From contig JAJKFH010001094.1 of NCBI GenBank assembly GCA_023333565.1, positions 2,542,001 to 2,606,000 of the forward strand: a stretch of DNA of 64,000 nt. Direction: 5' to 3'. Of this stretch, positions 12,441 to 23,677 are shown one piece after another. The stretch's first letter is position 1; the number at the start of each line of letters is the position of its first letter. A model generated the notes under the pieces. That model had not been told where the DNA came from, did no database searches, and was given only the letters and a program-made list of their open reading frames with translations. The DNA is from Puffinus mauretanicus (lineage: Eukaryota > Chordata > Aves > Procellariiformes > Procellariidae). The translations under genes were made by a program, and so were the position numbers.

Positions 12441-13866
12441 AATCAGCTTGAAAAAAACTGTAAACTGTTTTTCTAAGCATCCTTTATCTTATTTTGTCCC
12501 ACTTGGAGGTGGATACCTTTACTGTGTTAACGATTTGATCATAGTTGATGAAGACTGTTGAAGAAATGGCATAATTTGGAATGCTGCATGACCTTTGCCA
12601 GCATTTCTGCTCAAATAAGTAGTAACTCAAGTAGTGAACTTGCCTATTCATGCCCTTATAGGATGACTTCTTGCTGTGCTATATTTCCCATGCTGGTTGA
12701 CATCCTATTCCTTCAGAAAGAAGTCAAACACAGTTCTGCCTATTAAGATGCCCTATGTATTTCTTTGCATTTCTAAGTAAAGCTGTAATCATAGGCAAAG
12801 ACAAAACTACGTATAAATTTTTCTGTATATTCTTTTTGATGATATAATAAAGACCATAACTATGAATAGAGGAATCCTTTTGCCAATTGTCCAAAGCATC
12901 AAAGGTTCTTGAATCTTGTATTAAAGTTTTCAACTGACAATTTGGGAAATTGTTGTCCTCTATTTCTCTATAAAACAATTAGTCTTTCTACGCATACGCT
13001 GAGTGTATACCTCAGTTTTGATCCCAGAGTAAATTTGTGGCTCATTCTCTCTTCTGAGGCTGGCAGTAATGGTGTAGCTACTAGTCTGCAAGGAACTATA
13101 CTGAAATCTCTGTTCAGCTCACTACAGAGGATTGCTAAAAAGTGAGATCTGATTACCTGCAATAGACATAAAAGTCTTCATATCGTTGCCAGCTTCCCTA
13201 AGTGATTTCCATCTTTGAGATTATCTTGCCAGAGTAAATAAACCATTGCTGAGTTTCTTACAGCTGCTGCTACCTATATTTTTGATAGAAAACATAAAAC
13301 AAGCTGGAAATATCTTTGCTGAGCATTATGTCAGTTCTACATCATCACAGGGTAATGGACCACGGGGCAGTTGTGCTGGAGCTGTTGCTAACTGGAGATG
13401 GTGCTTCCCATCGTCCCGTCGTGTGTTAACATGACATTTCATTGCGTTCTTATGGTTGTGCTGCCTCCTGTTGTAGACAGAGTGTGGGGATTTCTGCACC
13501 ACATCCCGTTGTGTGGGCTGGGCATTGTCTGGGCATTGTCATTCAGCTAGCAGAGAGTGGTAGACCTATGATGTAGTATGACTCAGAGCACCCCGATATA
13601 AATACCACTGGGAACAAGGGTAAGACTTCCTTAACATTGGACGAATATTCAGCAATTTTGCGTTTGGGTGAACTACTTAAAACTGGCTTATTGGAACATT
13701 TTTGTGAACTGGAATTTTTTTAGTCTATAATTCCAGAATATAACATTTCTGTGATAAGAATGCTGTGTAAATGAGATACTTTCCTTTAAACTAATATAGA
13801 CACTTCAATATTAATATGGGCAGTAACTTTTGAAAATAATTTCCTTCCTATCTGCTTTTTTTACAG

Positions 13867-14030
13867 GACCAGGTGTCAGATACAGTGGATTTACTGTGTC
13901 ACATCCGAAACCACCTCCGCTTGTTGGACAGCACACAGTGGAGATACTGAAGGGCATGCTGGGGTATGAGGATGATGCCATAGAAGAACTGCTCCGCGCT
14001 GGTGCTGTGGCTCAGCATGAGGTCAGATAA
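13867..14030 (+). CDS. SUGCT: SUGCT terminal coding exon (succinyl-CoA:glutarate-CoA transferase, C-terminus)
   Basis: SUGCT (C7orf10) is a mitochondrial family III CoA-transferase that moves CoA from succinyl-CoA onto glutarate. Its loss causes glutaric aciduria type III in humans. The exon starts directly after TTTTTTACAG and supplies the last two bases of a split codon (G if the previous exon ends in G), then encodes about 53 full codons to a TAA at 14028-14030. The peptide contains VRYSGF, KPPPLVGQHT, ILKGMLGYEDDAIEELL and a terminal AVAQHEVR. The pattern P-P-L-x-G-x-H-T ... ILK ... LxYxDxAIxELLxxGxVxQHE is the conserved tail of CaiB/BaiF-type enzymes and matches the vertebrate SUGCT C-terminus as I know it. 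Earlier exons with the catalytic aspartate lie upstream of the window. The frame is intact, with no sign of pseudogene decay. A single exon with a clean acceptor argues against a retrocopy. Confidence 0.88.
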
Positions 14031-14206
14031 GGAACATTAGCTACATTCCTTCACACTGAGTTCACATTACTTTGTCCTCTCTTTGCTCCCTTCAGCTCCC
14101 CTAATGGGACTCAAAGAGAAGACATAATTTAATTCCTAATTTTCTTCCATGTGTGTTTGTATGATTTTAACACTGATGTTTCAAATAAACAATCTCATAC
14201 TGTCTG
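14031..14206 (+). other. SUGCT: SUGCT 3' untranslated region
   Basis: The short 3' UTR runs from the TAA to the likely cleavage zone about 10-20 bases after the AATAAA at 14184-14189. A GT-rich downstream element (TGTCTGAGTG, then GGGCGGGGTGGGGG at about 14224-14237) follows, as expected for a functional poly(A) site. The exact cleavage base is inferred. Longer alternative 3' ends cannot be excluded. Confidence 0.7.
14184..14189 (+). terminator. SUGCT: Canonical poly(A) signal AATAAA of SUGCT
   Basis: A perfect AATAAA within TTTCAAATAAACAATC, 154 bases after the stop codon and followed by a G/T-rich element. It is the first canonical signal after the stop on the + strand. Confidence 0.8.
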
Positions 14207-15578
14207 AGTGAAAGATTTTCTTGGGCGGGGTGGGGGTAAATGTAATTATACAGTCCTGTGTGGCTACTCATTTTCTGTACTTCATATGGGAAATGGAGTT
14301 CTTATCATAATTACAGTAATTGCATAAACGTTTGTCCCCAGAAAGACATAATGTTAGTGAAAAGAAGCAGAACCTTAAAAATCTGTACACTAGACTCTCC
14401 GCTTGCAGAAAGCTGCCTCGTACAGTTATTTTAGTAGGAAATCAATTATGTACAAATTGGTGGTTGATCTGATTGATTTTGAACAGAATTATCAGTCATG
14501 AACTCTTTGTTCATCTCTATTTTAAATCATGGGTAGAGTAACCATTGCAAAACTCACTTCTGTTCTCTGGTATTCCCAATTACCGATATGTCTTTATATT
14601 ACATTGCATGGTCATGACAATCCCAGCATGTTAGCAGAAATAAGCTGAAACTGGCACAGTTCTTCAGTTATGAAACAAGCCTATTCCAAGACCAGTTGAG
14701 AGACAAACTATGATTGAATAGTCTTTTGTAATTTTATTCAGAAAGGCCCAGGGTACTGTTAATTAAACATTGATCCACGCAAACCCACATGCTGAATGTC
14801 AAATACCAGAACTTGCCAGACTTCTCAGTCTGGTTCTGTGGGTAGGTACTGATCCCTGTCTCTGACTCTAGTTGCCATTCAAAGCACCTTTCACTATGGA
14901 GAAAACACAGGTTAAAATCTGTGCAAAACTTTTGACTCGGTCCCAGCCCCATGATTAAAACATGGTGAGAGTTGACAAATCTTCCTCAAATTTAGTAATA
15001 CTATATCCTGCAGTAGGGTTGCTCTTAAGAGTAAGGCACAATGCATTGCAAGAAGGTGGAAGAATTTGATCCATGACAAATAGTAAGGAAAAGATTAAAG
15101 AAGAGCCATTTCTTCTCTACAATCCAATTTGGCAGTACTTCACTCACAGAAGACATGCCAGGCTCCTCTGTTGCAGTATGTCATTTACGGCTAAAGTAAA
15201 CTCAGCGTATGGGAAGGGTCTAACCTTTGTTGTGCGCACCCTGGCAGTGAGGCAAAGCCTTTCTATTCCTAGAACTAAATAAAACTAACTCAAATTGACA
15301 CTCAACGCATAACGTCTGTATTTCTCCCCAAGTATCGGAAACAAGCCTGGCATTATAACTAGCCTGTCACTTTGTTTCCACTCTAACAAACAACATCCTC
15401 TGTAATACGTTTGAACTTCACAACTCTGCATTACCTTCTGGGGGAAGAAAAGAGGTCATTACATAATCAAATTGCAGTGGAACCCCACTGTGGTTGCTCA
15501 TTTTTGAAGCCCAGTGTGTTTTGGTTCATTTGTTTGCTTGTTTTCTCTGTGTTTTTGTGTTCTTTTTTTCAGATCTTC

Positions 15579-15604
15579 TTTTTTTTTTTTTTCTTTTTTT
15601 TTTT
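15579..15604. repeat. Poly-T tract (T14 C T11)
   Basis: Homopolymeric T with a single C interruption, preceded by a pyrimidine-rich stretch from about 15540. It could be the poly(A) tail of a minus-strand retroposed sequence, but I recognise no body or target duplication. It produces the spurious poly-Phe and poly-Lys frames in this area. Confidence 0.85.
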
Positions 15605-18136
15605 CCTCTTGCACTGCATTCCTGGCATCAAACTCCATACTCCGTCCATGTGCTAAAGACATCATGAGATCCTGGAAGAGTGACTTCTTAAATAAATATA
15701 GAAATAAGTCTGGATTGAGAATAGGGACACCATAGGGGAAGAGTTGAAACTGGATTGGAAAAGGTTTTGATGTAGTCCACCTTCCTTTCAATCTAAGGGG
15801 AACATCCCTTTTTTAATGAGAAAAGCAGCAATTTGAATTCAGCTTCACATAAAATGGATAATCTGGTATCGAACTGAACTTTGTTTACTAATGAAAACTA
15901 CTTAGCACTATCAGATAACTTTCACAAATAAACTTGCTGGTTTTATTTTGTTAAGGACTCTTTTCTTCCCATTTCTAAGAATCACATACATAGGATACAC
16001 TAAGATATTGCTCAGTTTTGTTCAAGGATTTCTAAAAGATTCTTTTTTTCTGTGCTTTTCCAAGCAATGGAAATAGCTAATCACCACATCCTTAGCTACA
16101 GTAAATTGGTAGAGCTTCTTTGACTTTAACGTAGCAATGCTGGTTTGAATCAGCTGAGTACCGGGCTATTAACTCCATAACGTATTTCGTATTTCATGTG
16201 GAGTTCACACGCAAACAGTGTTTCCCTTTCTTTGTCTTTTTTTAGTGTTTTCCTCTCTGCTACGTTGACAGTCAAATGCCTAACGGGATAATCAGAGACA
16301 TTATTTTGTCTCATCTCCAGTACTTACTGCAATAGGAGAAATCAGATACCATTTCTCAGTGCTTGAGACATACACTCACACACAGACTGTTGCTAACTCT
16401 TCTTCAAGTCAGAAATAAGTGGAAGTCTTTAAATAGGTGGGTGTCTGGGAGCCTAAAAAGTCCTGTAGCTTCCAAGGTCTGATCATGAAATTTTGTCCTT
16501 TTACAAGGTTTGGTCCTTTGATTTTGGATGATTTGGAAGACAGTTAAATAATTATCATGATAATATCTAAGCTGTTATAGTACCCTTTTCCTTTAAAAAT
16601 GAACAAATAAATGCAGAAAAAGAGTATTTACAAAATTTACTGCACTCTTCGCAAGAATCTTCAGGAATACCTGTCTCTAGAGCTGAATTGCATTTTGACA
16701 ATCTTGTGATTTCAAAATGGTTTTCTCTTGTACTGCAAAACCGGATTTCAACCATCACATGGGATTCTGGACCTCATAAACTGAGATCCCTCCAATTTCA
16801 AGGAAGGGATGTAGTTAGGAATGACTATACACAGCTGCCTCTGGCACAGAATGTTTGTTTTTCTCTGCTTAAATTGGAAAGGAATCTTGCCATGGTGTGA
16901 GTGTGTGTGGTATTGGCTTTGATTTGACTTGATTTACACATCACTGTATTAAAAAAAAAAAAAAGAGAGAAACAGGACACACCTGTTGGCTGGTTCAAAA
17001 TTGAACCCACCTATAGCTGTTTGCCAGGAGGCTATAACTACCGTTGGAAAGGGAGATTTCCATTTTGGCATCTGCTCTGACTCCATGGTCCATGGCCCCT
17101 TTGGCTCCATTCTCTGCATTGGGGGATCCCATTGTTCTTGTATTATCTTGACCATGAAAAATGATTCCTCAGCCCTCCTCCTATAACTGTCTTCCTTTCT
17201 TTTCCATGCAAGCTAGTAAAGCTCTTCACCAGGTATAAATCACCCAGAAAACTGCAAAATTGGTGGAGTCAGGCTGGTTTTGCATAGCCTGAGGATCTCG
17301 CCGAGGGATATCTTAATACATCAAAAGAATATTCCAATCAAACAACAGGCGAATGGACAGTAATGGATTTTCCTTTCTCTCCTGGTATCTCTTCTCCAGA
17401 ATCTTCCCACACACTTGGGAAGTCCCTGCACGGTTGTCTGCAATGGGTGCCCTAGAACTGACATTCAAAAGTAGGTCTTTTTTGATTCGTGGCCAGGAGG
17501 AACAAGCTATCCACTAGCAGAAGCCCACCAGCCTCAGCAGCTATCCAGCCGATGTGCAGAGGCCAGTGAAGCCATATTGATGCGAAGATTGATCTGTTGA
17601 AAGGGATCACTTAATTGTGCTGGAAGGCAAATGCTCCTTTTCTTCTCAAGTTTATAAAGTCAAAATCAACAGAAAAAAGTTATTTTGTCATTTTCTTTTT
17701 TTTTTTAATATAAAAACAAGCAGAGAAACGGAAAATATCCCCATGCTTGACTTACATACAAAATATAAAGATCCTCTTTTTTAAGTTCATTGAAATAGAG
17801 GCTTTTGATGCCTGTTGATATTAATCAGTTTTGGCCTTGCTTCTTCAAAGATTAAAGCTCAGCCCTAAGATGCCTAATGACAATGTGCTAAGGCTAAAGT
17901 GGCAGTCAGAATAACTCTTCCAATGAGTGTGCAGGCATACTCAAAAACTGGGGAGAGCATTTTCATTAAATTGTCATACAGCTCTCGCACTCACAGAGCA
18001 CTGTAAATCCTCAGCCTGGTGAACCTGGAGATAAAAGGCAGCTAGGCATCTCTATGACTAAAATGGTCATGATTTCTTTTAATATCTAAATGACAAGACA
18101 TAGTTAATCCTTTGGCCTTCCTAACATTATAGCACT

Positions 18137-18182
18137 GTATTAAAATGTATTTATTTCCCCAAAATGTATTAAAATGTATTTA
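18137..18182. repeat. Short direct duplication, 29-bp period
   Basis: GTATTAAAATGTATTTA occurs identically at 18137-18153 and 18166-18182, separated by 12 bases that include CCCC. It is a local duplication with no other function apparent. Confidence 0.85.
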
Positions 18183-21100
18183 ATTGCCAAAAGACAGAGG
18201 AAAGGTAAAGTACTTTCAGAGTTCAGGAATGCTGGCACAGCTGCTCACATGTCATGTCAGTGACATTAAACAGTGCCAGATACAGTACTTTTCTTAAATG
18301 GTTGTACATTGAGTTTAATGTGGCCTGGTGAAATGCTAAACGCTATTAGCTGGTGAAAAAAAAAAACAACCAACCTCAGAGCAGTTCCTGCAGGATCAAG
18401 TAACCTCCCTACACAGAGGGCTGCGTGATACTGGCCAATGTGATAAAAATACACTGATAAACAGTGATATAGTCACCTTTTTAAAGCTGACAGCCAATCA
18501 ATTCAATTACTGTATGTTTCTGTTGTGACTGGAATTTGGATCAGACATGTGAGAAAAATGCCTGGGATCACATATGCCAAGGACCCATGAAACTTTTTCA
18601 ACAAGATCTCTTTTTTTGGCACAGGCTGTGTCAAGCATTGAAGGGGGGCCAAGCGAGGGTTGAATTGGGGACAAGTTGTTAATTTTTAGTTTTTTTCCTA
18701 TTCTCCAGAGCCACAGATAAAAGAGAATTAGCAAGTACCAATTAGCCCTTAGTTAACAAGAAATTCTTAAAAATCATAGGGTAAAGGGTACACTAAACTG
18801 CCTGCCTTAAAAGGCCTTCATGATGGTCTAGTTTACAATATGAGCAGTGTCGCACTGCTTATTTACAAGGTACTCAGAAAAGCAGGCTGGGGAGGAGCCC
18901 GCTTCACTGCAGTTGCTTCTGTGCTTTAGCAATTTCACTATTCGTCTATCTAATAATTACCCCAAACTGACCAAAAGAGCTCTAAAGTACAAGAAGAAAT
19001 TTGAAGATCTGTAACCTGGTAGAGGAATGGGTATGTAGCTCTCACCTCTTGCAGATCCATTTTAGGAGAAGCTAAAGTTTCACATTAAAAAGTTATGTAT
19101 AAAAATGCAGGGTAGTGTGTGCATTTCCCACTGACACTCTCTTCTCCTGGAGGATTGAGCCTCTGACTAAAGCAAACGTTGTGGGAGAAAAGTGACAGTT
19201 CTCTGATAAATTTTTTGGTCCTTTCATCAAAAACCCTTCTCTCTCCCAAAGCCAAAAGTGAAGGCTTTTAGCTGAAAGATGGAAATACTGATTCAGCAAT
19301 GCCACTGCGGAGCTTCCTGTAAGTCACAGTTCAAGTATCTCATGCCCCTTTCATCTTCAGGCCAGGTAGCCACGGGACTCCTGTGATATATCACACGAGT
19401 TTATCATGAAAGCATACTGTGCTGCTTAATGGGAAATGCAATCTAGCCAGAGGAAAACAGGATCATGAAGCAGTCACTCTACAAAACTATACATAAGTCA
19501 CTGGGGCACCGTTTTTCTGAATTCAAGTTTTCAGGAACAAAACCCGTTGTCCAACTGCATGTATTCCTAGGTAGTTCTGCCCGCTTGGTGTAACATGTCG
19601 ATCCTACTAAATTCTCTGTGCTTTAAGGGACATATTTGATGGGGAACAGCTTGAGATAGAGAAAGAACCTTAAGAATAACCAGGATCAAAGAGAAAACAC
19701 TGCTTGAGACTTACACTCGGTTACATCTGTGTTGACAGAATATTCCAGATTCTGTGGTATGGTAAGTAAGGCTGATGCATTATCTGCAGCCCTTGGTGCA
19801 GTCCAAGTCTCCCATACCTCTGTAGAACCGTTCTGGCTGTAACAGCAGCAGACCTGTCAAGAGCTTACATGACCAAACAGAATGGCAGCAGATCCTGGTT
19901 GCAAAACAGTATTAACTGCTTTAGACCTGATGAGGTGTGAGGACCTGCTACTCTCAGTCAATGATGTTAATTGGGTAAGAAATGTTAACTTGTTAACAAA
20001 TTTGCATTTGTTAATACTTTTGAAGATTCTCTCCTGCTTGCTGACTCATTTTGTGGTTTTATGGACTTGCCTTCTTCACATTCTCTCCTAATGCACTGGT
20101 GGTTCTCTCTCCTTTGCACTTACAGCTGCATTTGTGGAGTTTTAAAGCACGTGTGTCCAAAGCATTGTACCTCTGATCAAGCAATTGATTCTTCTAAAGC
20201 ATGAAAACTATTAGAAAACATTACAGATCTATTTTGTGCCATAAGCACTGGAGAATTAAAAGCCTAATCCATTTCCCTTTGAAGACAATGAAGGGGAATT
20301 CACATTGATTTCAGTGGACTTCAAGTCTGAACCTAAGTCAGCATCATGAATTTTTTCATGTTTCTGAATATGCCAGATTGTATCATTTGCTTATAGACAA
20401 ACTATTAACATATTTTCTCTCTGGAGATGCTTTAAAATAATTAGAGATATTCCAGGTACCGAAACCCTCATTTAACCTTCTTTAACTTCCTATGGGAAAA
20501 GCTTTCATATTTTTCTATGCTCTCATCCAGAAACCTTAAATCATTGGGGGGTTTGTTTCTTTGGTAGGGTTAAAAAGTGCTTGTCATTGCACTTGCACTT
20601 ATAATATGATCTAAAATTCAGGTGTTTGTTACATCAAATGCCCCACGAGACTTTATAGGATATTTGTACTTGCATTAACGACCATACTATTAGCAATGTT
20701 AGTAGGTGACATCAGTAGAAGACTTATTTACTGAACTGTGTTTGAAGAAAGGAGAAATCCTAACCTTTTTTGTGAGTATCTTATAATGAGAGATGTGGAC
20801 TATTGCCAACCTTAAGTACTCAAATACCAAGAATCAGACCCTAAAACAATTAGAAGCAGTTTAAAAATTCAGAAGAGAGTTCTAAAATAGTATGGTAGAA
20901 CAATATATGTAGATGAAATTTTAAAAGGAAAAGAAGCAATAGCAAGATTTGTGATAAAGCTGATAAGAGCTGGCAACATCTCTTGTACATATATTTGTCT
21001 GTGGAACAAAATGCAGGTCATTGCTGGCTTCCTTGCAGGCCTGCAATTTGTCCAGCTTGGTTCTCTGGGCTTTAGGGAGCTGATTATTTTAGGAGCTTTT

Positions 21101-21402
21101 TAGGAAATTGTTGGAAGTGAATTCTGCTGATGATTTTGCTATTTTTTAAATATCTGGCTTGGGCATTCAATCAGCAGCTGAATGCTGGGATCAAGCTGAT
21201 GTTACTTGACACATTGAAATAGATGCTCTTTCATGTTATGCAGCATGCATCTGAACAGGTTGGTTATGAACATTTGCAGTGTTATGAAAATAAGCATTGT
21301 GTGATTGAAAGCAGTCTTAATTGGACTGGCCAAGTGCATTCCCCACCTATTTCTACAAATAAAATCGAAGGCAGTTCTTCAAATTCTTCACAGAAGAAGG
21401 AG

Positions 21403-21429
21403 CTTAAGAGTTCCCACCGAACTCTTAAG
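21403..21429. repeat. Perfect inverted repeat, 11-bp arms and 5-nt loop
   Basis: CTTAAGAGTTC (21403-21413), loop CCACC, then GAACTCTTAAG (21419-21429). All 11 pairs are Watson-Crick. It lies inside a 477-bp stretch open on both strands (21223-21699). No T-run follows, and the surroundings do not extend into a longer pre-miRNA-like stem. Confidence 0.85.
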
Positions 21430-22180
21430 GTGGGATGAAGATTGATAGCAGCAGATATAGGAGCAGGTCTTGAAACAGTAGAATTTATCATAGTTCTGTT
21501 GGCTTCCATAGCTTTTAAGGATTTATCCTCATGTGAAGACCGGTCCAGTGGTTGTTGGGCTAACCGAGGGCTATCAGAAAATCTGCACGCCATGGGTTTC
21601 CTGTTTGGTGCTGGGCAAGTCCCATTCCCTTCTTTTAAGCTGTATGTATGTAGTTTGGTACTTTCCAATCAGAAGGACAAACTAGAGATTGTGAACTGAC
21701 CTGATAGCAGAGGCCATCTCTGTTTAGACAGATGGAATCCATTGTCTGTCTTGCAGAGCCATTGTGTTGATTTTAAAATGCATGTGTTGCAGCATAGCAG
21801 AGAAGTTAAATTGTTTTGCAGAGTGAGGACATTCTATTTTTCCTGTAAAACCAATATGAACAACCGCAGTTTCCCAATCTCCCATTACTGAAGCAGAGAG
21901 AAGCCTCCCCAAAGGGCTTGTGAAAGACCTCTCCAGATCATTTGGGTATAAACAGATAGTATCTTTGTACCTAGTGGTTGCTTATGTATAAAACTGAGAT
22001 CACAAACTTTTAGAGTTTGGCCTTTCTGGCAGTGACTGCAACAAGTTCAGGAAGTTAATCTCATTTTCTGACTGGGATAGTGACTTTAAGGTTAGGGAGA
22101 TTAGCTGCAACGTATATTCCCAGGAAGAATACTGGCAGCACTAGAAGAAGCTGAAAAAAAGATGATTTTACATCTAAGGT

Positions 22181-22605
22181 GGAAAAAAGAAAAGAAGAAA
22201 GGCAAGGCAAAAGAGAAAAAGAAAATAAAGAGAAGAGAGAAAAAAGGAAAAAGAAAAGAAAAAAAAAAGAAAAGAAAAGGAAGAGAAGAGAAGAAAAAAG
22301 AAAGGAAAAAGAAAAGAAAAAAAGAAAAGAAAAAAGGAAAAGAAAAGAAAAAGAGAAAAGAGAAGAGAAGAAAAAGAAAAGAGAAGATAAAAGATAAAAA
22401 AGAGGAAATAAAAGATAGATGAGAAGATAAGAGGAGAAAAGAGGAGAAAAGAGGAGTTAAGAGAAAGAAGAGAAGAAAAGAGGAGAGGAGAGGAGAGGAG
22501 AGGAGAGGAGAGGAGAGGAGAGGAGAGAAGAGAAGAGAAGAGAAGAGAAGAGAAGAGAAGAGAAGAGAAGAGAAGAGAAGAGAAGAGAAGAGAAGAGGGA
22601 AGGGG
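22181..22605 (+). repeat. 425-bp purine tract with (GGAGA)n and (GAAGA)n pentamer arrays
   Basis: The + strand is almost entirely A/G across this interval, with only scattered C/T interruptions. The last 147 bases (22459-22605) contain no pyrimidine at all. There are three zones: an irregular A-rich G/A mixture (22181-22440), a GGAGA/AGGAG pentamer array (about 22482-22526) and an AGAAG pentamer array (about 22526-22596). Such strand-asymmetric mirror-like purine DNA can adopt triplex (H-DNA) structures. It generates large but meaningless Lys/Arg/Glu-rich (+) and Ser/Leu/Phe-rich (-) open frames. Confidence 0.95.
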
Positions 22606-23653
22606 TGATGGGCCTTGGAATACTGAGGAAAATTTGCCATATATGTTGCTGTGGTTGATCCTTCTGGTAGCTCCGATAGCGATACGTAGCATTAAAGCTG
22701 TAGTGAATGATCACAGCCATGAAAAGGCAGAGAGCACTGGCAGTGACCTGGGCTAGCCCAGCGGAGGGATTTTGGTAGGGATGCAGGAAGGCCTTAGGCA
22801 CTGCAGGGTTTAGTCACTGGTGTCTGCCCGGTGGTTACCGAGTGGAGGGGTGAAATTACACAGGGGAGGACAGACACAGGACGGAGCATCAAGCAGAGCT
22901 ACCTCTGCCACCAGGGCAAGGAGAAACCAGGGAGAACTGACTGCAGACAGAAGCTCTCCAGATCTTGGAAAATATACTCAAATGAGCTAGGCAATCATTC
23001 AGGATCAGTTTCCTGATCTGGAGGTATGTGCTGATCACTTGGTTAGAAAATTTCCCTAGAAGGGTGGACAAGAGACTTTGCCGTTTGAAAAGCAGAAGGT
23101 AACACTGTGTTCTTTTCTATATTCCTCACCCTGCAAAATTTCAAACGAAGGGCCTGATCCCATGCCAAGTGGAGCACATGGAATTACTTCCTTTGCCTTT
23201 GATACATTCTGGCTCAGCATTTAATTAATGGTCCTGATTTTATAAATAGTTTTTCATTTTGAACTTTTCACTCCACCTTTCCCAAATAGAAAGATGGGAC
23301 CCACACTTATCTCATTAATTTCAGATGGTTTGTTTCTGCTTTCAAGGTGTGCACGTGGAGCCCTCTGAACTTCCTGGACACAAAAGAACATGAAATCTGG
23401 CCTAGGCTTGAAAGTGGGTCTGAATCTGTAATGCCAAAATGTTTGGAAAGTGAATTTCAGTCTGATTATATTTGTAATGCTGATATGCATTCCAGGAAAT
23501 ACTGAAATATTTGAACTCCAGAAGAAGGGATAGCAATGAAAAGTGGATTGAAATCTTGCATGTTCAAATACAGAAGAAATTTAAAACTGCCCAAGACTTG
23601 CTAAGCCTGTCATTTGAGCCTTGCTGATTAGTTACTGAAATCATCCACACAGC

Positions 23654-23677
23654 AAAAAAAAAAAAAAAAAAAAAAAA
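23654..23677. repeat. A24 homopolymer
   Basis: Twenty-four uninterrupted A. The 150 bases upstream do not resemble a known retroposon, and I could not find a flanking target duplication, so it is recorded only as a simple repeat. Confidence 0.9.

Larger units (their letters stand above)
1..13866 (+). other. SUGCT: 3' part of the terminal intron of SUGCT
   Basis: This stretch lies upstream of the only recognised exon and ends in a strong splice acceptor: a pyrimidine-rich run (TATCTGCTTTTTTTACAG) directly before position 13867. The donor and the preceding exon lie outside the window. I examined the open frames here (longest 127 codons, inside a degenerate CR1) and none has a recognisable domain or is flanked by convincing splice signals. 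Apart from the repeats listed separately, it contains a (TA)9 run at 349-366 and a possible regulatory block near 9.8-10.4 kb. Assignment to SUGCT rests entirely on the exon at 13867. Confidence 0.82.
14207..21220. other. Intergenic DNA downstream of SUGCT
   Basis: No exon, RNA gene or young transposon was recognised. Simple-sequence content includes the T-rich tract near 15.6 kb, an A14 run at 16951-16964 and a duplicated 17-mer at 18137/18166. The segment 17860-18110 is unique and even in composition, like many conserved noncoding elements, but nothing specific identifies it. Open frames are at most 97 codons, and the longest overlaps the poly-T tract. Confidence 0.6.

Noticed and set aside
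22101..22801. Large Ser/Leu/Phe-rich minus frames (179, 172 and 114 codons) and Lys/Glu-rich plus frames
   Set aside because: They are translations of the purine tandem repeat. Their amino acid content is dictated by the A/G repeat and they have no domain.
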